NCBI RefSeq assembly: GCF_001307315.1
Contig: NZ_LGUC01000001.1
Location: forward strand, 2,046,001 to 2,110,000
DNA: 64,000 bases
Source of the DNA: Halolamina pelagica
GTDB lineage: Archaea; Halobacteriota; Halobacteria; Halobacteriales; Haloferacaceae
Direction of reading: 5' to 3'
The translations under genes and the position numbers were made by a program. The notes under the pieces were generated by a model. That model was given only the letters and a program-made list of their open reading frames with translations, had not been told where the DNA came from and did not search any database. Every line of letters begins with the position of its first letter. Position 1 is the stretch's first letter. Below are positions 1-8,403 of this stretch, in pieces.

Positions 1-217
1 GGCCGCGAGCCTCCAGCACGCGCTCAAGCACGGGGTTGATCGTCGCTTTTCCCCCGAGATACACCGCCGCGAACACGGCGACGAACACGACCGCGGCGCC
101 GACGGCGTTGGCCAGCACGGTCGGGAGGAACTGGTCGAGAAAGGCCGCGACGACTTTGTTCGCGCCGGCGGCGGACCCGCCGGCCGCGGGCGTCGCTGTC
201 GTCTGCAGGATCGGCAT
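1..217 (-). CDS. Membrane protein N-terminus, probably MscS-family channel (partial)
   Basis: Only the first 72 codons are in the window; the rest lies before base 1. The start is ATG at 217-215, overlapping the stop of the YhbY gene as ATGA, so the two are probably co-transcribed. The peptide has a short polar N-terminus rich in Ala/Gly, then one strongly hydrophobic helix (about residues 35-55), followed by a charged stretch (INPVLERVLEARG). This layout matches the first helix of small archaeal MscS-like mechanosensitive channels, which relieve osmotic stress at the cytoplasmic membrane. The channel domain itself is not visible, so the family is inferred; the membrane location is better supported. 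Confidence 0.55.
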   Translation of the reverse strand, partial: MPILQTTATPAAGGSAAGANKVVAAFLDQFLPTVLANAVGAAVVFVAVFAAVYLGGKATINPVLERVLEARG

Positions 218-459
218 CAGTGCAACACCGCCGTGTGGCCGCGCGTCTCGATCACCTCGGCGTCGACACGCTCGGCCAGTTCTGCCGCCAGTTCTTCGGT
301 GTCGTCGGTTCCCCGGGCCGACCGGAGGAACTTGATCTTCACCAGTTCGCGATCGTCGAGCTGGTCGGCGAGTTCGTCGACGACGGCGTCGATACCGCTT
401 TTCCCCACCCAGACGGTGACGTCGAGGTCGTGTGCCTGCTTGCGTAACTCTTCGGACAT
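217..459 (-). CDS. YhbY/CRM-domain RNA-binding protein
   Basis: An 80-residue protein consisting of a single YhbY (CRM) RNA-binding fold. It shows the family hallmarks WVGKSGI near residue 13 and the basic LVKIKFLRSARG segment around residue 40, equivalent to the GxxG loop region of CRM domains. Bacterial YhbY binds pre-50S ribosomal particles, and a ribosome-biogenesis role is the usual inference for archaeal relatives. A longer frame extends upstream to 543, but the start at 459 gives the normal family length and removes a non-homologous leader. It lies between Rnp4 and the channel gene in one transcription direction, overlapping the latter by ATGA, which suggests a small operon. Confidence 0.85.
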   Translation of the reverse strand: MSEELRKQAHDLDVTVWVGKSGIDAVVDELADQLDDRELVKIKFLRSARGTDDTEELAAELAERVDAEVIETRGHTAVLH

Positions 460-505
460 TCTTACCGGAACCACTGCCCGGGGAAGCTTTGAACCTTCGG
501 TATAG

Positions 506-787
506 CTACCGGTAGGGGTAGCGATCGGTCGCGCCGCAGTCACAGCGCCGGATCACCCGACCGCGCTGGACGCGGACGCGAACGTTCACCCCCGGGCGCT
601 GGTACACGTCGCAAGCGTCACAGGTCGAGCGCGCGAACTCGCGGGGCAGCGAGAGCCGGTGGCGCTCGGCGAGTCGACGGGCCAACCGGACGTACGCTCG
701 CGAGCGATCGAACTCGCCCTCGTCGGTGGCCGCCGCCGCCAGCTCGGCGAGTCGCTCGATTCGCTCGGCGGCGATGTCGGCGCCCAT
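506..787 (-). CDS. rnp4: Ribonuclease P protein component 4 (Rpp21/Rpr2 family)
   Basis: A 93-residue protein subunit of archaeal RNase P, which trims 5' leaders from pre-tRNAs together with the catalytic RNA. The N-terminal half is helical and charged, with repeated ERIERLAELA and YVRLARRLAERH segments that form the Rpp29-binding helices. The C-terminal half carries the zinc-ribbon cysteines: CDAC near residues 55-58 and a CDC near residues 82-84. Length and cysteine layout fit the Rpr2/Rpp21 family. It sits 46 bases upstream of the YhbY gene on the same strand, consistent with an RNA-processing operon. No obvious Shine-Dalgarno site is present. Confidence 0.92.
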   Translation of the reverse strand: MGADIAAERIERLAELAAAATDEGEFDRSRAYVRLARRLAERHRLSLPREFARSTCDACDVYQRPGVNVRVRVQRGRVIRRCDCGATDRYPYR

Positions 788-884
788 CAGTCGTCTGTAC
801 CCAACGGGGCACCGGTGTTATCGCTTTCGAGGACCGCCTACGGGCGTCGGCGCCGCCCCTGGGACAGCAGGCTGCAGAACTAGT

Positions 885-985
885 CCGGCACCCGTCAGCC
901 GGAACGTTGATCCATCGGGCCGGCACCCGTCAGCCGGAACGTTGATCCATCGGGCCGGCACCCGTCAGCCGGAACGTTGATTCAT
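885..985. repeat. 35-bp tandem repeat, three copies, in front of a glycosyltransferase
   Basis: Two perfect copies (885-919 and 920-954) and a third, truncated and diverged copy (955-985) with period exactly 35. The unit starts CCGGCACCCGTCAGCCGGAA. The array lies between Rnp4 (minus strand) and the glycosyltransferase start at 1012, ending 27 bases before it, so it occupies the promoter/leader zone. The shared unit contains the partial palindrome CCGGcacccgtcagCCGG. It is too short and has no spacers, so it is not a CRISPR array. Replication slippage duplicating a leader element is the simplest explanation. Confidence 0.9.
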
Positions 986-1011
986 CCGACCTGCCAACGA
1001 CGACGAAACCC

Positions 1012-2078
1012 GTGCGCGTCCTCGACTACCTCGAACAGGAAGACCGGATCCGTGGCGGGATCGTTACCGCCACCCGCCAGCAGCGCACGGCGCTCGCAGG
1101 GGCGGGCGTCGACGTGGTGGAGTCGCCGTGGGTCGGCGACGGCCCCGTCGACGCCGCCCGGTCGCGACTGACCGGCGGGCGCGCGTTCCGGGAGTACGAC
1201 GTTGCCCACTGCAACGTCGTCGGCCCCGGGAGCGTCGCGGTCGCCCGGCACGCCAAACGCAACGACATCCCGCTCGTTCTCCACGCCCACGTGACCGCCG
1301 AGGACTTCGGGGAGTCGTTCCGGTTTTCCGAGCGCCTCGCGCCCGCGCTGCGGCCGTACCTGCGGTGGTTCTACTCGCAGGCGGATCTGGTGCTCTGTCC
1401 CAGCGAGTACACCAAGGGGGTTCTCGAGTCCTACCCCGTCTCCGCACCCATCGAGCCGGTGACCAACGGCGTCGACATCGACTCCCTCGGCGGGTTCGAG
1501 GAGCTGCGGGAGCCGACTCGCGAGCGGTTCGACCTCGACGGGATGGTGGTGTTCTGTGTCGGCGAGGTGTTCGAGCGCAAGGGGCTGACGACGTTCTGTG
1601 AGGTCGCCCAACGGACCGACTACGACTTCGCGTGGTTCGGCCACTACGAGGCGGGCGCCGCCGCCGGCGAGGCGACGCGCTACTGGACGAACAACCCCCG
1701 GAGAACGTCACGTTCACCGGCTGGATGGACGACAAGCGCGCCGCCTTCGGCGCCGGCGACGTGTACCTGTTCCCGACAAAAGACGAGAACCAGGGGATCG
1801 CCGCACTGGAGGCCATGGCCACCGGGAAGGCGGTCGTGCTCCGGGACATTCCGGTGTTCGAGGAGTTCTTCACCCACGGCGAGGACTGCCTGAAGTGCGA
1901 GACGCGCGAGGAGTTCGTCGACGCCCTCCGGCGACTCGAGGCGAACCCCGACCTCCGGGAGCGACTGGGCGAGAACGCGAAGCAGACGGCGGCCGACCAC
2001 TCGCTGGACCGCGTCGGCGACCGGCTGGTCAAGCAGTACGAACGCCTGCTGGGGGAGAACCATTCCGGAACCCCTTAA
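1012..2078 (+). CDS. GT4-family glycosyltransferase (frameshifted as sequenced)
   Basis: Repairing one base gives a 355-residue group 1/GT-B glycosyltransferase that transfers a sugar from an activated donor. The N-terminal half contains HAHVTAEDFGESF (about residue 88), and the donor-binding half contains VTNGVDIDSL, the VFERKGLTTF segment and the family's acidic ENQGIAALEAMATGK motif, here with Q in the usual E-x7-E region. The frame breaks in a C5 run at 1695-1699; a sixth C restores NNPPENVTFTGW. The start is GTG at 1012. A second GT4 gene follows after 25 bases on the same strand, suggesting joint synthesis of a surface glycan or glycolipid. Substrate and acceptor cannot be read from the sequence. 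Confidence 0.8.
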
Positions 2079-2103
2079 CGGCGCCTCGGCCAACCGCTCG
2101 CCC

Positions 2104-3212
2104 ATGGAGTCGGTCGCGGCGTTCACGGACACCTACCTGCCGACGGTCAACGGCGTCACCTACACGGTCGAGAGCTGGCGCGACCGCTGGCAGGCCCGCG
2201 GCGGCCGCATGGCAGTCGTCTATCCGGGTTCGCCAGAGCGGACGCCTGACCGCGGCGAGTACCCCGTTCGGTCGCTCCCGCTGCCGATCTACGCGGGCTA
2301 CCGCCTCGGCGTACCGCGAGTCCCGGACGCCGTCGAAGACGTGGATATCGTCCACGCGCACACGCCGTTCGCGGTCGGCCTCGCGGGCCTGCGGCTGGCG
2401 CGAAAACGCGATCTCCCGCTGGTCGCGTCGTTCCACACGCCGACCGAAGAGTACGCGAGCTACCTCTCCTCGTGGGGCCCCGTTCGCGAGCGAACGGCGG
2501 CGATGAGCCAGCGCTACGAGTCGTGGTTCCTCGACGCCGCCGACGCCGTGATCGTCCCTCGGCGTCGACCGGCGAGTACGTCCGCGAGACCCTCGGCGTC
2601 GACGACCCGCAGGTCGTCCCGAACGGCGTCGACACCGAGCGGTTCCGGCCGGTCGATCCCGCCGCGTTCCGCGAGCGCCACGGGCTCCCGACGGACCGGA
2701 CGCTCGTCGGCTACACGGGTCGACACGGCCACGAGAAGTCGCTCCCGGCGATCATCGACGCCTGCGATCGCCTCGATCGAGAGGTGACGATCGTCTTCGG
2801 CGGCGACGGGCCGGCGCGGGAAGAGCTCGAGCAGGCGGCCCGGAACCGGAACCTGGACGCTCGCTTCCTCGGCTTCCTCGACCGGGAGGAGCTGCCGGCG
2901 TTCTACGCGAGTCTCGACGCCTTCCTGTTCCCCAGCCCGGTCGAGACGCAGGGGCTGGTCGCGCTGGAGTCGTTCGCCTGCGGGACGCCGGTCGTCGCCG
3001 TCGACAGCGGTGCTCTGCGTGACACCGTCGACGACGGCGAAACTGGCTATCACTTCGATCGCGACGACGTTGGTGGGTTCGCCGACGCGATCGAACGTAC
3101 GCTCACCGAGCGCGAGCGCCTCAGCGAGAACTGTCTGGACCGTCGCGCGTCGATCAGCGTCGACCACGCGGTCGATCAGTTGGCGGAGATCTACGCCGCG
3201 GTTCGGGAGTAG
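2104..3212 (+). CDS. GT4-family glycosyltransferase (frameshifted as sequenced)
   Basis: After correcting one missing C in the run at 2556-2558 the gene encodes 369 residues. The N-terminal Rossmann domain begins with TDTYLPTVNGVTY, the pattern seen in glycolipid mannosyl- and glucosyl-transferases of family GT4. It continues with HAHTPFAVG and SFHTPTEEYASYL. The C-terminal donor domain has VPNGVDTERF, GYTGRHGHEKSL, FGGDGPAREELE and the E-x7-E motif as ETQGLVALESFACG. The N-terminal pattern resembles diacylglycerol- or phosphatidylinositol-type acceptors, so a lipid acceptor is plausible but inferred. It is the second gene of a glycosyltransferase pair and is followed by an independent small gene. 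Confidence 0.82.
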
Positions 3213-3263
3213 TGGCTCTGCCGAATCACGCCGCTTAAACCCACGCCCGCGGAACGAGTCGGT

Positions 3264-3479
3264 ATGAGCTTCGAGAAGGGCGACGTGGTTGTCCTCAACG
3301 ACGAGCACAGCGAGTTCGACGGCGAGGAAGGCGAGATCACGCAGGTCATGGAGACCATGTTCGGCGACCCGAACTACACGATCGTGTTCGAGGACGGCCA
3401 GGAGGCCGGCATCCCCGAAGATCAGCTCGATCTGGTCGCGGAAGCGGACGACGAAGACGACGACGCCGACGAGGAGTAA
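3264..3479 (+). CDS. Small acidic conserved haloarchaeal protein, SH3/KOW-like
   Basis: A 71-residue acidic protein with an all-beta pattern: FEKGDVVVLND at residues 3-13, GEEGEITQVM at 20-29 and NYTIVFEDGQEAGIPEDQL at 37-55, then a poly-acidic tail. The GDVVVL, GxxGxI and DG spacing is that of a KOW or SH3-like barrel, which often binds RNA or protein, but no function is established from this sequence. The ATG at 3264 directly follows GGTATGAGC without a Shine-Dalgarno site. It stands between the glycosyltransferase pair and an RNA-binding protein gene on the same strand. Confidence 0.75.
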   Translation: MSFEKGDVVVLNDEHSEFDGEEGEITQVMETMFGDPNYTIVFEDGQEAGIPEDQLDLVAEADDEDDDADEE

Positions 3480-3551
3480 CGTAGTTCCGACTCGGCGGGC
3501 CGCGAGACCCGTCGAGGAAGCCTTTTGCGCGCGACCACCCTACGAGTAGCC

Positions 3552-3995
3552 ATGCCGAGCGTCCCGTTTCACTACGTCGACCTGCGAACCTTCTGCTACG
3601 CCACGGAGGACGAGAAGCGCGTCGAGCAGGCGCTCCGTCGGTTCCTGCCCGAGGAGTACGAGATCGAGCGCGCGGTCAACCGCGGCCACCACGGCGACCG
3701 GATCGTGGTGTTCTCCGCGCGCGTCGACAACGCCGACGACGTGCGCTACGTGCTCCGCCAGCTCAGCGAGCTCTCCGACATCGAGGACGTGATGGACGAG
3801 CTCGACGAGCGTGTCGACGAGAACTGCGCCTTCTTCCTCCGACTGGACAAGCAGGACGCGTTCAAGGGAGAAGTCGATCGCGGCGAGGGGATCACGCTGC
3901 GAGCCAAGGTCGAGGCCTACCCGGCGAAACAGCCTGCCGCCGTCGAGAACGCCCGCGAGGCGCTGGAGCAGGCCCGCGAACAGGCCGAGAGCTAA
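3552..3995 (+). CDS. COG1325-type RNA-binding protein
   Basis: A 147-residue protein matching the archaeal family usually annotated as an RNA-binding or exosome-associated protein (COG1325). It starts MPSVPFHYVDLRTFCYATEDE and has the alternating beta/alpha pattern EEYEIERAVNRGHHGDRIVVFSARVDNADDVRYVL. The HHGDRIVVF segment around residues 40-48 is the most distinctive stretch. ATG at 3552 is chosen because the longer frame adds a non-conserved leader. The C-terminus is a charged helix. The gene is 72 bases downstream of the small KOW-like protein and converges on the redoxin gene. Confidence 0.82.
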   Translation: MPSVPFHYVDLRTFCYATEDEKRVEQALRRFLPEEYEIERAVNRGHHGDRIVVFSARVDNADDVRYVLRQLSELSDIEDVMDELDERVDENCAFFLRLDKQDAFKGEVDRGEGITLRAKVEAYPAKQPAAVENAREALEQAREQAES

Positions 3996-4012
3996 CGCAC
4001 ACCGATCGACGC

Positions 4013-4576
4013 TCAGTCCTCCGTCCACTTGATGCTGCAGCCCCGCGACGGCCGGTCGGGGATGTCGACCGCTTCGCCGGCGAGCACCGCCTCGATAGCG
4101 TCGCGGATGTAGATCTCCGAGGCCTCGTCGTCGGGGTTGAGCGCGTCGTCGAGGCGGCCGTGGTAGGCAAGCGTCCACGAATCCCCTTCCTTGCGGAAGA
4201 GGAACGGGTCGGGGGTACAGGTGGCGCCGTAGGCCTCGGCAACCGTCTGGCTCTCGTCGCGGAGGTAGGCGTCGTAGTCGATCTCGCCTGACTCGACGAA
4301 CGCCCGCATCTTCTCGAAGCTGTCCTCCGGATACTCCTCGGCATCGTTGGGGTTGATCCCGACGACAGCGGCGTCGTCGTACTCGGCGGCCAGCTCGTTC
4401 AACAGATCGAACTTCGCCTGTGCGTAGGGGCAGTGGTTGCAGGAGAAGACGAGCAACAGCGCGTCGCTGTCACGGAAGCTGTCGAGGGAGTGGGTGCCGC
4501 CGTCGATGCCTGGAAGGGAGAACGGCGGTGCCTCGTCGCCACGGTCCAGTTCGGACTCGGATTCTTTCGCGACCAT
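4013..4576 (-). CDS. Thioredoxin-like redoxin (AhpC/TSA fold)
   Basis: A 187-residue peroxiredoxin/thioredoxin-fold protein. It opens with the family pattern GDEAPPFSLPGIDGGTHSLDSF (residues 13-34). Its redox centre is CNHCP at residues 46-50, a CxxC pair following a beta strand (LLLVFS), and a conserved cis-proline lies in TCTPDPFLF. The combination CNHCPY with TPDPFL is typical of the haloarchaeal 'thioredoxin family protein' group. The exact substrate is unknown; thiol-disulfide exchange or peroxide reduction in the cytoplasm is likely. The ATG at 4576 is preferred over 4597. It is convergent with the RNA-binding gene, with only 17 bases between the stops. Confidence 0.85.
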   Translation of the reverse strand: MVAKESESELDRGDEAPPFSLPGIDGGTHSLDSFRDSDALLLVFSCNHCPYAQAKFDLLNELAAEYDDAAVVGINPNDAEEYPEDSFEKMRAFVESGEIDYDAYLRDESQTVAEAYGATCTPDPFLFRKEGDSWTLAYHGRLDDALNPDDEASEIYIRDAIEAVLAGEAVDIPDRPSRGCSIKWTED

Positions 4577-4621
4577 ACACGAAGTTGGACCGCTCACCGG
4601 AAGGCCGTTTCGGCGGGCCCG

Positions 4622-5998
4622 TTACGCGTCCATGTAGTTCCCCTCCCGCGTGTTCCGCATCTCGCGAACGATCTCGAGATACGACTCCGTCGAGCGCTTC
4701 CCTGCTTTCGCCTCCCGGATCGCCGCGCGCTTCTCGGGATCGGCGAGCACGTCGACGACCATCGACGCGGTCACCTTCGCGGGGAGGAGGTACGCCATCT
4801 CCTCGTCGGCGGCGCCGAACTCGGTGGAGTGGGCCGCGCCCTCGAAGCCGCCCGTCCAGGGGTGGACCGCGGGAACGATCTGGCTCACGTCGCCCATATC
4901 GGTCGACCCGGTGACGTGCTGGTGCTCGCCGTGGACCGCGTCCTCGCCGATCACCTCGCGAGCGTTGGCGTCGAACGCCGCCACGAGCGTCTCGTCGGTC
5001 CGCAGCGGGAGGTAGCCGGGGAAGTCCTCGATCGTCACGTTCGAGCCGACGGCCATCGCGCCGGACTCCAGCGCGCGGTTAGTCGTCTCGTTGGCGTCCT
5101 CGATGGCGTCGACGCTTTTGGCCCGGACGTACGACTCCATGCGCACGTCCGCCGGAACGACGTTGACGCCGTCGCCGCCCTTCGTGACGATCGGGTGGAC
5201 CCGGACGTGCTCCTCGTCGGGGAACGTCTCCCGGTTGGCGTTGACGGCGTTCATCCCCGCCATCGCGGCGTTGAGTGCGTTGACGCCCTCCTCGGGTGCG
5301 CCGCCGGCGTGGGACTCACGCCCGTCGTACTGGACGGTCTTGCCGACGAACCCGTTGGAGGAGAAGTCGCTGGTGACCTCGCGCTCGGGCGTCTCGCTCG
5401 CCGCGTGGATCATCGCCGCACAGTCCACGTCCTCGAAGTAGCCTCGGCGAATCAGCTCCTGCTTCCCGCCGAAGAACTCGATCTCCCCGTCGTCGAGCAA
5501 GCCGCGGCGGTACTCCAGGTCGAGGTACTCCTCGGCGGGGACGGCGATGAACTCCACCGCTCCCGGGAGGTCGTCGACGACGCCCGACGCGACGAGCCCG
5601 TAGGCCGCGCCGACGAGGTTGGCCAGCTGTGCCTCGTGGCCGCAGGCGTGGCAGGCGCCGGTCTCCGGATCCGCGGCCGGATGGCCGGGGTTGACGAGGG
5701 CGTCGAGCTCGCCCAGGAGCGCGAAGACGAACTCGTCGTCCGCCTCGTCCGCAGCACCGGCATCCTCGTCCGACGATCCGTCACTACCGGCTCGTGCCCG
5801 CGCACCGGTGACGGCGAGTTCGGTCTCCACGTCCAGCCCCAGCTCCCGGAACTCCGCAGCGACTTTTCGGGTCGTCTCGGTCTCCTTGTACCCCAGTTCC
5901 GGCTCGCTGTGGACCGACGCCGCCAGCGAGAGAATCGCCTCGTCGTTGTCGTCGATCGCCTCCCGGACGCGCCGTTTGAGCGCCGCCGTGTCAGTCAT
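4622..5998 (-). CDS. M20-family amidohydrolase (aminoacylase / AbgB type)
   Basis: A 458-residue metal-dependent amidohydrolase of peptidase family M20. The metal-binding pieces are visible: GELDALVNPGHPAAD, CHACGHEAQ, PAEEYLDLEYRR, and later a histidine in FEGAAHSTEFGAADEEM. The central lid domain carries the dimerisation histidine in GRESHAGGAPEEGVNALNAAM. Members hydrolyse N-acyl amino acids or p-aminobenzoyl-glutamate. ATG 5998 gives the standard N-terminus (a charged helix then LAASVHSEPELGYKE). It contains an acidic Ser/Asp/Ala-rich insert near residues 80-100, a haloarchaeal feature. It is 48 bases downstream of an FAD oxidoreductase on the same strand, suggesting a two-gene amino-acid catabolic operon. 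Confidence 0.9.
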   Translation of the reverse strand: MTDTAALKRRVREAIDDNDEAILSLAASVHSEPELGYKETETTRKVAAEFRELGLDVETELAVTGARARAGSDGSSDEDAGAADEADDEFVFALLGELDALVNPGHPAADPETGACHACGHEAQLANLVGAAYGLVASGVVDDLPGAVEFIAVPAEEYLDLEYRRGLLDDGEIEFFGGKQELIRRGYFEDVDCAAMIHAASETPEREVTSDFSSNGFVGKTVQYDGRESHAGGAPEEGVNALNAAMAGMNAVNANRETFPDEEHVRVHPIVTKGGDGVNVVPADVRMESYVRAKSVDAIEDANETTNRALESGAMAVGSNVTIEDFPGYLPLRTDETLVAAFDANAREVIGEDAVHGEHQHVTGSTDMGDVSQIVPAVHPWTGGFEGAAHSTEFGAADEEMAYLLPAKVTASMVVDVLADPEKRAAIREAKAGKRSTESYLEIVREMRNTREGNYMDA

Positions 5999-6046
5999 CG
6001 ACAATCCCCATGGGCGGGGGGAAGATGAGTGTGGCGCAGGGGGCAA

Positions 6047-7213
6047 TCAAGCCACGTTTCGCTCGTGGAGCAGGTCGTCCCGCTCGAAGCGGTCGCTCCC
6101 GAGATCGGAAACGTCGACCGTCGACGCCTCGCCGTCGAGGACCAGCTCCGCGATCACCTGTCCGGTCGCAGGCGCGTGCTGGAAGCCGTGCCCCGAGAAA
6201 CCGACTGCCTGTACGAACCCGGGCATCGACTCCTCGACGATCGGGTGGTGGTCCGGAGTGACCGCGTAGAGCCCCGCCCAGCCGCGCTTGAGCCGCGTCC
6301 CGTCGCCGAAGTAGTCGCAGTAGACGCCGGCGCGTTCGACCGTCTCGGCCGCCCACGCCACGTCGTAGGACTCCGAGAAGGAGTCCGGATCGGGCGTCTC
6401 GGGCTCGTCGTCGAAGTAGCCGCCCACGACCGCCGCGCCGTCCCGCTCCGGGCGGAAGTGCGAACTCGTCTCGAGGTCGATCGTGAGCGGGTCGGTCTCC
6501 GGCACCGGGCGCTCGGGATCGACGACGAGCGCCTGCCGGCGTTGGGGCTCGATCGGGGTGTCGATCCTCGCCATCGACGCGAGTTCGCCGGCCCACGGCC
6601 CCGCGGCGTTCACCACCGCGTCGGCGTCGATCGAGCCGTCGCTGGGGGCGCCGTCGCCCGCCACGTCGACGCCGACGACGCGGCCGGCGGTCCGTCGAAC
6701 GTCGGTGACGGCGGTGTTCGTCCGGATGTCGACCCCCGCCTCGCGTGCGGCGTCTGCGAACCCCTGGAGCGCGAGGTACGGGTCCGCGAACCCGTCCCGT
6801 GGGTTGTACGTCGCGGCCGTGACCGTTTCGGGATCGACACCCCCGCAGTAGTCGGGCACTTCCTCTGGCGCCAACAGCGCCGTTTCCGCGCCGCGTTCGT
6901 GCTGGAGGTCGACCTGGCGCTCGAGGCCGGCAGCGGTCTCCGCGGTCCGGGCGAGCATCAGGTAGCCCGTCTGCCGAAAGGCGATGTCGACGCCGAATCG
7001 CTCGGCGAACGACTCCCAGACCGGTCGGCTCGCCAGCGAGAGATCGACGTTGACCGCCGTCGAGAACTGGCACCGGATCCCGCCGAGTGCGCGTGCCGTG
7101 CTCCCGCTGCCGAGGCTATCCCGCTCACAGAGCACCACGTCGGCCCCGCGGTCGGCCAGCGCAGACGCGCTCGCGAGACCGACGATCCCGCCACCGACGA
7201 CAACGACTCGCAT
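6047..7213 (-). CDS. FAD-dependent oxidoreductase, DAO family (sarcosine oxidase / DadA-like)
   Basis: A 388-residue flavoenzyme. The dinucleotide fold is MRVVVVGGGIVGLASASAL with GxGxxG at residues 7-12 and the ribose-binding Glu in VVLCER. It is followed by STARALGGIRCQFS, the flavin-contacting segment of the D-amino-acid oxidase superfamily. The C-terminus has the second FAD-contact region, GFSGHGFQHAPATGQVIAEL. Such enzymes oxidise secondary or D-amino acids (sarcosine, D-proline and similar) to imines. The ATG at 7213 sets the glycine loop at the very N-terminus as usual. It is divergent from an ornithine-cyclodeaminase family gene 221 bases away, so a shared control region is likely. 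Confidence 0.9.
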   Translation of the reverse strand: MRVVVVGGGIVGLASASALADRGADVVLCERDSLGSGSTARALGGIRCQFSTAVNVDLSLASRPVWESFAERFGVDIAFRQTGYLMLARTAETAAGLERQVDLQHERGAETALLAPEEVPDYCGGVDPETVTAATYNPRDGFADPYLALQGFADAAREAGVDIRTNTAVTDVRRTAGRVVGVDVAGDGAPSDGSIDADAVVNAAGPWAGELASMARIDTPIEPQRRQALVVDPERPVPETDPLTIDLETSSHFRPERDGAAVVGGYFDDEPETPDPDSFSESYDVAWAAETVERAGVYCDYFGDGTRLKRGWAGLYAVTPDHHPIVEESMPGFVQAVGFSGHGFQHAPATGQVIAELVLDGEASTVDVSDLGSDRFERDDLLHERNVA

Positions 7214-7434
7214 GCGCGTCTCTCGGCAGGGTGGGGGGAAAACCGTTGTGCCGGCCAACGTGGACTCATCAGGCGGCAGGCACCGACTGGCGAACAGACG
7301 ACGCGTGGGCCGCTCGCGAGGGGCGCGTCGTGCTCCCGCCCAGACGCCCTCGCGGTTCTGTCGACGGCACTGGTCGCGCGATCGCTTTTGAACGTTCGGC
7401 CAAGAACTATCTCGCACGCACCGAACGGGAAGGT

Positions 7435-8403
7435 ATGCGCGTACTCTCCAACGACGACGTGGCAGGCCTGCTCGACCTCCCGGCACTGCTGCCGGAGATC
7501 GAACGGGCGTTTCGCAAGCAGGGACGCGGCGAGGTCGAGCGCCCGGACCGACCGCATTTCCCAGTGGGAGCAGGGTTGGACGACGACGAGCCGCTGGGGA
7601 CGGGACTCACGATGCCGGCGTACATTTACGGCGACGAACGGTACGTGACGAAGTTGGCGAGCGTCCACGAGGGCAACGCCGATCGCGCGCTGCCGACCGT
7701 GCAGGCCCAGATCGCGGTCACCGACGCACGGACCGGCGAGCCGACCGGCCTGCTCGCGGGAACGCGGATCACCAACGCCCGAACGGGCTGTATCGGCGGA
7801 CTGGCGGCGAGGGAACTGGCAGTCGGCGACGGACCGGTCCGGCTCGGCGTCGTCGGCGCCGGCACGCAGGCGCGCTGGCAGACCCGCGCGATCGCGGCCG
7901 GACGTGGCGTCGAATCGGCGCGCGTCTACTCGCCCAGCGAGTCGCGGGCGGCCTGTGCGGCCGATCTCCGGGCCGAGGGGATCGACGCCGAGGCGGTCGA
8001 CTCGCCGCGCGCGGCCGTCTCGAACGCCGAGGTCGTCGTGACGGCGACCACCGCGACCGAGCCAGTGTTCCCGGGCGACGCGCTCGCCGACGGGACGCTC
8101 GTCGTCGCCGTCGGCGCCTACACCGCCGAGATGCGCGAACTCGACGCGACGACGGTTTCGCGGGCGGGACAGCTGTTCGGCGATGTGCCCGAGGAAGTCG
8201 CCGAAACGGGCGATTTCCCCGACCGCGACGCGACGGCGTTCACGCCGCTCTCCGCGGTGTTCGAAGGAGCAGCCGGCCGGAACTCGGAGGAGGAAATACT
8301 GGTCGTCGCGTCGGTGGGGTCGGCCGTGCTCGACGCCGCGGCGGCGACGGCGCTGTTCGAGCGAGCGATCGCGGAGAACGTCGGCACCGACGTTGATCTG
8401 TAA
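7435..8403 (+). CDS. Ornithine cyclodeaminase / mu-crystallin family NAD(P)-dependent enzyme
   Basis: A 322-residue enzyme with the OCD family layout. A substrate-binding half carries Lys73 in YVTKLASVHEGN and TGLLAGTRITNARTG; the Rossmann half has LGVVGAGTQARWQ (residues 137-149). The set GTRITxxRTG plus GAGTQA is diagnostic. Family members convert ornithine to proline, reduce cyclic imines such as pyrroline-2-carboxylate, or act on alanine. Pairing with a divergent DAO-type oxidase and an M20 hydrolase favours imino-acid/cyclic amino-acid turnover, but this is inference. ATG 7435 is chosen because upstream codons in the frame are non-homologous and the start gives the canonical MRVLSNDDV opening. 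It abuts the convergent HalX gene with no gap. Confidence 0.88.
   Translation: MRVLSNDDVAGLLDLPALLPEIERAFRKQGRGEVERPDRPHFPVGAGLDDDEPLGTGLTMPAYIYGDERYVTKLASVHEGNADRALPTVQAQIAVTDARTGEPTGLLAGTRITNARTGCIGGLAARELAVGDGPVRLGVVGAGTQARWQTRAIAAGRGVESARVYSPSESRAACAADLRAEGIDAEAVDSPRAAVSNAEVVVTATTATEPVFPGDALADGTLVVAVGAYTAEMRELDATTVSRAGQLFGDVPEEVAETGDFPDRDATAFTPLSAVFEGAAGRNSEEEILVVASVGSAVLDAAAATALFERAIAENVGTDVDL

Noticed and set aside
885-985. Tandem 35-bp units as a CRISPR array
   Set aside because: Units are contiguous without spacers, there are only three, and no cas genes are present.
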